From Nocardia alba NBRC 108234 (GTDB lineage Bacteria > Actinomycetota > Actinomycetes > Mycobacteriales > Mycobacteriaceae): 64,000 nt of DNA. Of the stretch, positions 59,574-64,000 are shown piece by piece. The stretch's first letter is position 1, and each line of letters starts with the position of its first letter. Location of the stretch: the NCBI RefSeq assembly GCF_001612665.1, contig NZ_BDAX01000018.1, positions 1 to 64,000 of the forward strand. The letters are read 5' to 3'. The notes under the pieces are model-generated. The model had not been told where the DNA came from. It saw only the letters and a list, made by a program, of their open reading frames with translations, and made no database searches. Position numbers and translations under genes: made by a program.

Positions 59574-60153
59574 TTACCAGTACGCATTCGTCCAGGTCGG
59601 CGGCAAGTCGATACAACTCGGCATACTGGGCCAGCCGGTCGAGAAGGTAGTCGCGATCCCACGGTCCTTTGTATACACCGGATGCTTCCATCGCTTCAGC
59701 GCCGAACAGATGTGAAGCAGTCTCCAAACTGTTCTCCACATAGTCAGCTATGGTCCGCGCAGTAGACGGGCGAACAAACCGAAGCGGACTCCCTTGCCCC
59801 GCAGTCGCACCCGAAGCAAGGGACTCCGCCCCGAAGACTGCGATCTCGGCCAACCCGGCTGGATTGCGTTCTTCCTGCGTCCGACGGTTGGGCGCAAGCA
59901 ACCAGTACACCGCGTCCCACGCCCGCGTGGAGAACGTCCGGTCAAGAATGCCGGGCCGCTGCCTCACGATCTGACGAGCGACCGAGGCCAACTCCACCCA
60001 GATCGGGTCATCCCAGTGCTGCGAATCGGCGCCATCGCTGATAGCCAAGCTGCTGAAGAACTGGATGGCGTTTTCGGCGGCCTCGCGATCGCGCATCGCG
60101 CGTTCGAGTAGCGGTTCGTAAGGAACTGCCTGGTATCGAGCATCGAGGGCCAT
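59563..60153 (-). CDS. DUF1877/YfbM-family protein
   Basis: 196 residues from the ATG at 60153. The composition and layout fit DUF1877 (YfbM): N-terminal ALDARYQAVPYEPLLERAMRDREAAENAIQFFSS, DAVYWLLAPNRRTQEERNPAGLAEIAVFGAESL (the WLL segment) and a final DRDYLLDRLAQYAELYRLAADLDECVLVTLD. Structures exist for E. coli YfbM but its function is unknown. Genes of this family are often in toxin/immunity neighbourhoods; nothing here supports that. Confidence 0.75.
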   Translation of the reverse strand: MALDARYQAVPYEPLLERAMRDREAAENAIQFFSSLAISDGADSQHWDDPIWVELASVARQIVRQRPGILDRTFSTRAWDAVYWLLAPNRRTQEERNPAGLAEIAVFGAESLASGATAGQGSPLRFVRPSTARTIADYVENSLETASHLFGAEAMEASGVYKGPWDRDYLLDRLAQYAELYRLAADLDECVLVTLD

Positions 60154-60363
60154 CCCGAGACCATAGGACTCAGCTCGAGCGGGCCCTACCCAACATCACA
60201 TAATCGGCAGATGTGGCCGTTCGTGACCGCGCGCCCAGCGGCAATATCGTGCGTTCGCTCGCCCGCGATCGAGGCAGGCACCTGCCGACAGTGATGGCCC
60301 GAGGTCGAAGGGTTCGAGGATCGTCACGACGCGGTTGTCGTAGGCGGACACTAGTTTGGGTGT

Positions 60364-60792
60364 GTGACTAAGTTCGTGGACTTCAATCTCAAACTGGCAG
60401 TTGTCGAAGAACTCATGTACCGCGAGTCCCCCAAGCTCGAGCCGTGGTCCCTCGAGAAAACGATGGAAGCCCAGGGCTTCGATGGTGATCTCTGGGAGTA
60501 CTCCGCCGACAACTACTACGACCAGGTGATGCCGCAAGCTCAGGCCTACTTCGAAAGCCTCGAGCTTTCTGCCGAACTGCTCGCAGGGATTGAACAGCTC
60601 ATCTTCGACGGAGGCTGCCAGGTTTACGCCGAATGCTGCCCGCACTGGGACGGCGAGGGCGAGCAGTTCGACGTCGTTAGTCTCGACGACCTCCGACTGC
60701 TCCCTAATCTGAAGCGCGTTCTGGGTGCGGAATTGCTCGCACCCCACCTCAGGACGGTCTTGCGGTCCCGAGACATCGAGTTGATCCACTAA
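60364..60792 (+). CDS. hypothetical protein
   Basis: 142 residues from a GTG at 60364 (MTKFVDFNLKLAVVEELMY). Acidic, with FDGDLWEYSADNYYDQVMPQAQAYFESLELSAELLAGIEQLIFDGGCQVYAECCPHWDGEGEQFDV. It resembles a small uncharacterised family (perhaps DUF6892) often found beside immunity-like proteins. No catalytic motif is visible. It is divergent from the DUF1877-type gene, with a 210-bp gap. Confidence 0.65.
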   Translation: MTKFVDFNLKLAVVEELMYRESPKLEPWSLEKTMEAQGFDGDLWEYSADNYYDQVMPQAQAYFESLELSAELLAGIEQLIFDGGCQVYAECCPHWDGEGEQFDVVSLDDLRLLPNLKRVLGAELLAPHLRTVLRSRDIELIH

Positions 60793-60946
60793 CCTCATCG
60801 CAGTCGGCGCGACCGAACCTGCTGAGCCACAACGCTCCTGAGAGCAAGCCATCTCCGCGTGGCTGCTCGGCTCAGCGCGATCCGCGGCATTTGCGGACGT
60901 GCTCGCCCGGTGCGGTGGTGCGGTAGTGCCGTGGTTCAATCGCTCG

Positions 60947-61357
60947 ATGCGTGGTGACGAGATCATCGGTCAGTGGAGTGTGGAGGCCGGGTATCACAGC
61001 TCGATGGAGGATGAGCAGTTCGTCTTCTGGGGTGATGGTGTGGGGTTGGTGGAGTACGTGCGGCCGGGGGCGAGTGAGTGCGTGCTGTTCGGATGGGCGC
61101 GGACGGCGATTCGGACGGTGCGGCTCGAACCGCATCGGTGTGTCCGGCGCGACGGCGGTGCGGTTGTGGATGGTGATGTGCCCGAGGTGGTCGAGATCGG
61201 TTATCGGATCACGCGGGAGAAGCGGCCGTTGATCGGCGAAGTGCTGCCGATACTGTATCTGCCCGCTCCGTTCGCGGCGACTCCCGACGGCGGGTACGGG
61301 CTGATCACGCGGGAACCGGCGGCGTATTTCACGAACATGCGGCGCGCGAGTTCGTGA
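60947..61357 (+). CDS. hypothetical protein
   Basis: 136 residues from the ATG at 60947 (MRGDEIIGQWSVEAG), with conserved-looking beta-strand pattern: SMEDEQFVFWGDGVGLVEYVRP, CVLFGWARTAIRTVRLE, VPEVVEIGYRITREKRPL and EVLPILYLPAPFAATPDGGYGLITREPAAYF. It is unrecognised; the alternating strands and a Trp/Phe core suggest an all-beta or small barrel fold. Start further upstream (60899) is possible. Confidence 0.55.
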   Translation: MRGDEIIGQWSVEAGYHSSMEDEQFVFWGDGVGLVEYVRPGASECVLFGWARTAIRTVRLEPHRCVRRDGGAVVDGDVPEVVEIGYRITREKRPLIGEVLPILYLPAPFAATPDGGYGLITREPAAYFTNMRRASS

Positions 61358-61385
61358 ATCGAGGCATCATCTCACTGTCGCAGGT

Positions 61386-61635
61386 TGGACCAGACAGACA
61401 CAGGCCGAGCGACAGGTCGCGGCGAACAGGCTCGCGACCTTGGAGCAAACTGTCGGTCGGCATCCGCGGCTGACCCATCGAGACATTAGGGAGCTGGTCG
61501 AGGGACTCGGCGGGATGCGCGCGACCCTGCGTCGAGCTGAGCCCGACGATAAGAATGTGGTCTACCGCCAGCTCGGGCTCAAACTTACCTACAGAGACAA
61601 AACACGGGTGGTGATCGCTGAAGCGACCCCACCCG
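61386..61635 (+). pseudogene. C-terminal remnant of a large serine recombinase
   Basis: On the plus strand, WTRQTQAERQVAANRLATLEQTVGRHPRLTH then DIRELVEGLGGMRATLRRAEPDDKNVVYRQLGLKLTYRDKTRVVIAEA: the C-terminal segment of actinobacterial large serine recombinases (D..DKxxVYxQLGLxLTYxxxTRxVxVEA). The catalytic N-terminal domain is gone. It ends against tRNA-Leu and its terminator, so an element that once carried it integrated near this tRNA. Confidence 0.75.
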
Positions 61636-61637
61636 TG
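61603..61637 (-). terminator. terminator of tRNA-Leu
   Basis: CACGGGTGG (61603-61611) pairs with CCACCCGTG (61629-61637). On the minus strand the hairpin is followed by TTTTGT, and it lies 13 bases after the tRNA 3' end, so it ends the tRNA transcript. Confidence 0.75.
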
Positions 61638-61650
61638 GGCGTACTGGTTG

Positions 61651-61735
61651 TGTCCGGAGGGGGACTTGAACCCCCACGCCCTAATACGGGCACTAGCACC
61701 TCAAGCTAGCGCGTCTGCCATTCCGCCACCCGGAC
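61651..61735 (-). tRNA. tRNA-Leu (anticodon GAG)
   Basis: 85 bases folding into a full class II tRNA on the minus strand: acceptor GTCCGGG paired with the 3' TCCGGAC plus discriminator A; D-arm GCGG...; anticodon arm GCTAG-TTGAGGT-loop with GAG; long variable arm GTGCCCGTATTAGGGC; T-arm GGGGG-TTCAAGT-CCCCC. The GAG anticodon and long variable arm identify leucine. CCA is not encoded. A terminator follows. Confidence 0.95.
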
Positions 61736-61930
61736 TTGCTGGTGTGCCAAAAGATTATCCGACGCACCGTCGGAAACCAAATCGCCTAGCTGACCTGCCG
61801 TTTGTGCAGGTTTGCACCTGGGGTGACCTGCAGTGGCGGTAGCCCCCGAGCGGGTGGTCGACGGACCGCATTCGATCGCCCTTGACGGGCCGGAACCCCC
61901 GCGCAATTTACCAATCGGTCAAATCTTTCC

Positions 61931-61945
61931 GTTACCATCGGTAAC
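61931..61945. promoter_or_regulatory. operator-like palindrome
   Basis: GTTACC-ATC-GGTAAC, an exact 6-bp inverted repeat with a 3-base spacer, 64 bases before the start at 62009 in an AT-richer stretch. It could be a TetR-type site for that gene. Confidence 0.5.
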
Positions 61946-62008
61946 ATGCACATACGGTTCGCACCGTAGGCGCGAGCCCAGCCGTCCAGCAGAGGAGCAC
62001 TGGCGCTC

Positions 62009-63130
62009 ATGGAACACCCCACGGCACTGTCTCCGGCTCTCGTCCCCGACCGTCGATCACGAATACTCGATCGCCTCACGCGCCCGATCCTGGACACGGT
62101 CCTGCCTCGAATCGACTCACGCGTTCTCGCCTCGACCAGGCCGTTCACGACACCGGAGGTGATGCGCCCGCACGCCGAGTCCCGGCGATGGGCATGGACG
62201 CACTACGGAGTGTTCCTCCCCGAGCTTCCCAGCCCCCACCGATACCTGAATACGATGACCTTCATCGGCGCGACAGGTGCGCTGGCTTTCGACAACGACT
62301 ACCTCGCCGCCGATGACGCTCGCGACACGGCCACTGTGCTGTCGTCCACCGCCGCCGAGGGACAGCATCACTACCGCGCCTACGACGCCGGACGGGACTG
62401 CTCTTTCGCCGCCGACGGCTCTCGCCTCGACTGGGGTCGCGACCTCAGCATCACCGGGGCGTATCCCTATTTCCACGTCCGCGGTCACTACGACGAGTTC
62501 GACGTGAGCCTCGATATCCGGGCAACGGACCAGGTCTCATGGTTCGTCCGCACACCCTTGTACGACCATCTCAGTCTGTTCGCGACCGCCACCGGAACTC
62601 TGACCGACAAAACCGGCACCGTTGCCATCGAACAGACGTTGTGCACGTTCGAATACGCCCGCTGCATGTCACCGCAATCGTTGACGGCACAGGTACTCCC
62701 GACACAGCGCAAGCTCCCCGTCGACTTCTTCACCTACCAGATCATCAACCTCGACAGCTCGACACAGGTGTTGCTGACCGAGGTTCGTGCCGCCGGCGCG
62801 GTCGCGTGCCGACTCGCGCATGTGCGGAGCCTCGACGGGACAACGCGCGTGTACGACGATGTCGCCATGACGGTCGTGTCCTATCGGCCGAAACCGCTGG
62901 TCGATCCTCGCGGCCGCCCGATGCGTGTCCCACGACAACTGCGCTGGCGGGTGCGCGATGCGACGGGAGCACAGATCCTGATACTCGACGCCGAAGTCGA
63001 CAGCCCGCTCCGCTACGGACACGGCCGAGGCTACGTCGGCGCCTACACCTACCGAGGTACCTGGCAGGGCCGATCCTCGGTCGCGGGCAGTGGCTACATG
63101 GAATGGATCGACTGCGAATCGGGACAATGA
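62009..63130 (+). CDS. uncharacterised protein (DUF6670-like), possibly lipid-related
   Basis: 373 residues from the ATG at 62009. N-terminal helical basic part (LDRLTRPILDTVLPRIDSRVLASTRPF), then WAWTHYGVFLPELPSPHRYLNTMTFIGATGALAFDNDYL, YPYFHVRGHYDEFDVSLDIRATDQVSWFVRTPLYDHLSLFATATGTL and a C-terminal beta-rich half (GHGRGYVGAYTYRGTWQGRSSVAGSGYMEWIDC). The WAWTHYG/LPELP/HRY pattern resembles a family of nocardial and mycobacterial proteins of unknown function; I believe it is DUF6670 but cannot confirm. Nothing shows an enzyme. An operator-like palindrome lies upstream. Confidence 0.55.
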   Translation: MEHPTALSPALVPDRRSRILDRLTRPILDTVLPRIDSRVLASTRPFTTPEVMRPHAESRRWAWTHYGVFLPELPSPHRYLNTMTFIGATGALAFDNDYLAADDARDTATVLSSTAAEGQHHYRAYDAGRDCSFAADGSRLDWGRDLSITGAYPYFHVRGHYDEFDVSLDIRATDQVSWFVRTPLYDHLSLFATATGTLTDKTGTVAIEQTLCTFEYARCMSPQSLTAQVLPTQRKLPVDFFTYQIINLDSSTQVLLTEVRAAGAVACRLAHVRSLDGTTRVYDDVAMTVVSYRPKPLVDPRGRPMRVPRQLRWRVRDATGAQILILDAEVDSPLRYGHGRGYVGAYTYRGTWQGRSSVAGSGYMEWIDCESGQ

Positions 63131-63218
63131 CGCCGACGCGACACGCAAGCATCGTTGTCCCGACCCGAGAATGCTCAGCGATTCGGCGACCAAGCGGGTG
63201 GTTGAGCTGTCCGCCTGC

Positions 63219-63611
63219 TCAGGGCGCGTCCAACACGCTCGCCGGAACCCCGTAGGGCAGAAACCGCACCCGTCGGCGATCGTCGGTGTTGTCGCGATGG
63301 GCGCGCAAGGCCTCGAGTTCGGTCGGAAATACCTGGTCGACGCTCGCCCGCCCGGTGTCGTCGATGCTGAAGATCGCCCACACGCCGCTGCCGGTGTCAC
63401 CGGTGGTCTCGCCCTCCGGCATCGGCGGACGTGGCTGCTCCGGCGGAAAGAACTGACTGAACAGCGACGTCAGTGAACCGATATCGCCACGATCGACGCG
63501 GTTCAGGTAATCCCCGGCTTTCCCGAGCAGGTCGCGAAGTTCGGTCCCCGCCTCGCGCAGTGCGCGTTCGAAATCGTGCGGATCGATGCCGAACGGTTCA
63601 TCGGTAGCCAT
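63219..63611 (-). CDS. hypothetical protein
   Basis: 130 residues. A helical N-terminus (GIDPHDFERALREAGTELRDLLGKAGDYLNRV), a Pro-rich linker (FPPEQPRPPMPEGETTG), then a beta-rich part (GVWAIFSIDDTGRASVDQVFPTELEALRAHRDNTDDRRRVRFLPYG). This second part resembles small domains found at the end of effector-like proteins in actinobacteria. No known function. Convergent with the preceding gene. Confidence 0.6.
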   Translation of the reverse strand: MATDEPFGIDPHDFERALREAGTELRDLLGKAGDYLNRVDRGDIGSLTSLFSQFFPPEQPRPPMPEGETTGDTGSGVWAIFSIDDTGRASVDQVFPTELEALRAHRDNTDDRRRVRFLPYGVPASVLDAP

Positions 63612-63793
63612 CGCATCTGCTCCTCGTGGACGAGTTGGGTGCTACGTCCCTCAGTGTCCTCGCGAAACGACTACTTCGCCACGGCGACGGCCTCGAATTC
63701 GACGCCGCCGTGGCGTCCCACGATGCGGTATGGGAATAGGAGCCGTGGCCTCGGTGTAGGAGAGATCGACTGGAGAACCCGAGAGGAGCGTTG

Positions 63794-64000
63794 ATGACGA
63801 CCACTGCCGAGGTCATTCCCGAAGAGCTTCGCGATCTGCTGGAGCGGCCCTTGTTCGCCAACCTCGCGACCGTCCGTGAAGATGGCAGCCCGCAGGTCAA
63901 CCCGATGTGGTTCGGATGGGACGGTGAGTTCATTCGCTTCACGCACACGAGCTTTCGTCGTAAGTACCGCAACGTCACAGCGACTCCGGCCGTGGCGATC
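63794..64000 (+). CDS. PPOX-class F420-dependent oxidoreductase (partial, runs off the window)
   Basis: Starts at the ATG 63794 behind GGAG; only the first 69 residues are in the window. MTTTAEVIPEELRDLLERPL then FANLATVREDGSPQVNPMWFGWDGEFIRFTHTSFRRKYRN is the N-terminus of the split-barrel pyridoxamine-phosphate-oxidase-like, F420-binding reductases of actinomycetes. The 3' end is beyond 64000. Confidence 0.87.
   Translation, partial: MTTTAEVIPEELRDLLERPLFANLATVREDGSPQVNPMWFGWDGEFIRFTHTSFRRKYRNVTATPAVAI

Noticed and set aside
1..64000. CRISPR array or long regular repeats
   Set aside because: No regularly spaced repeats of 24-40 bp were seen; the only tandem repeat is TGACC x4.

Overview
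The window is high-GC DNA with frequent GTG/TTG starts, Shine-Dalgarno sites of the GAGG type, many TetR/LLM/F420-type proteins, a Stf0-like sulfotransferase and mycolata-style small secreted proteins. This points to an actinomycete, most likely Nocardia or a close relative (inference from gene content, no search run). No rRNA or CRISPR was seen. One complete tRNA, tRNA-Leu(GAG), is present, plus two tRNA 3'-end fragments that look like integration scars.

Layout. (a) 0-7.3 kb: exonuclease III, then a tightly overlapping sulfur operon: Stf0-like sulfotransferase, CysD, CysN/C fusion and formylglycine-generating enzyme, facing a cysteine-type sulfatase. (b) 7.3-20.4 kb: alpha/beta hydrolase, zinc alcohol dehydrogenase, hypothetical genes, a decayed methyltransferase copy, CsbD, nitroreductase, a double-PAP2 membrane protein, TetR/P450 divergent pair, MerR-type regulator, secreted protein. 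(c) 20.9-31.7 kb: a ten-gene leftward operon facing a LysR regulator. It starts with an isonitrile synthase (PvcA type) and its Fe/2OG oxygenase partner (PvcB type), followed by two StyA-like FAD monooxygenases, two LLM oxidoreductases, a cupin, an MFS exporter, a two-domain rhodanese and an SDR. This is the most striking system in the window: an isonitrile pathway with a built-in sulfurtransferase, suggesting an isothiocyanate or a sulfur-based detoxification. (d) 31.7-47 kb: HAD phosphatase, DJ-1/PfpI protein, an aldehyde dehydrogenase/acetoacetate-decarboxylase-like operon with a TetR regulator and four copies of a 17-bp operator, an epimerase-like protein, nitronate monooxygenase with a 34-bp palindrome, a BVMO-like enzyme divergent from an AraC regulator, M48 protease, methyltransferase.

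(e) 47-54 kb is a mosaic accessory region: a frameshifted gene, an HhH-GPD-like protein, phage-tail-like fragments, then a lower-GC pair of overlapping small genes that share a bacterial RHIM-like amyloid signalling motif (C-terminal in the first, N-terminal in the second), and a broken WD40 fragment, followed by SRPBCC and GrpB remnants. I read the amyloid pair as a probable immunity or cell-death signalling module. (f) 54-64 kb: WYL regulator/VOC pair, Nudix hydrolase, HxlR/SnoaL-like overlapping divergent pair, CPBP protease, several hypothetical proteins, a serine-recombinase remnant next to tRNA-Leu, and the start of an F420-dependent oxidoreductase at the right edge.
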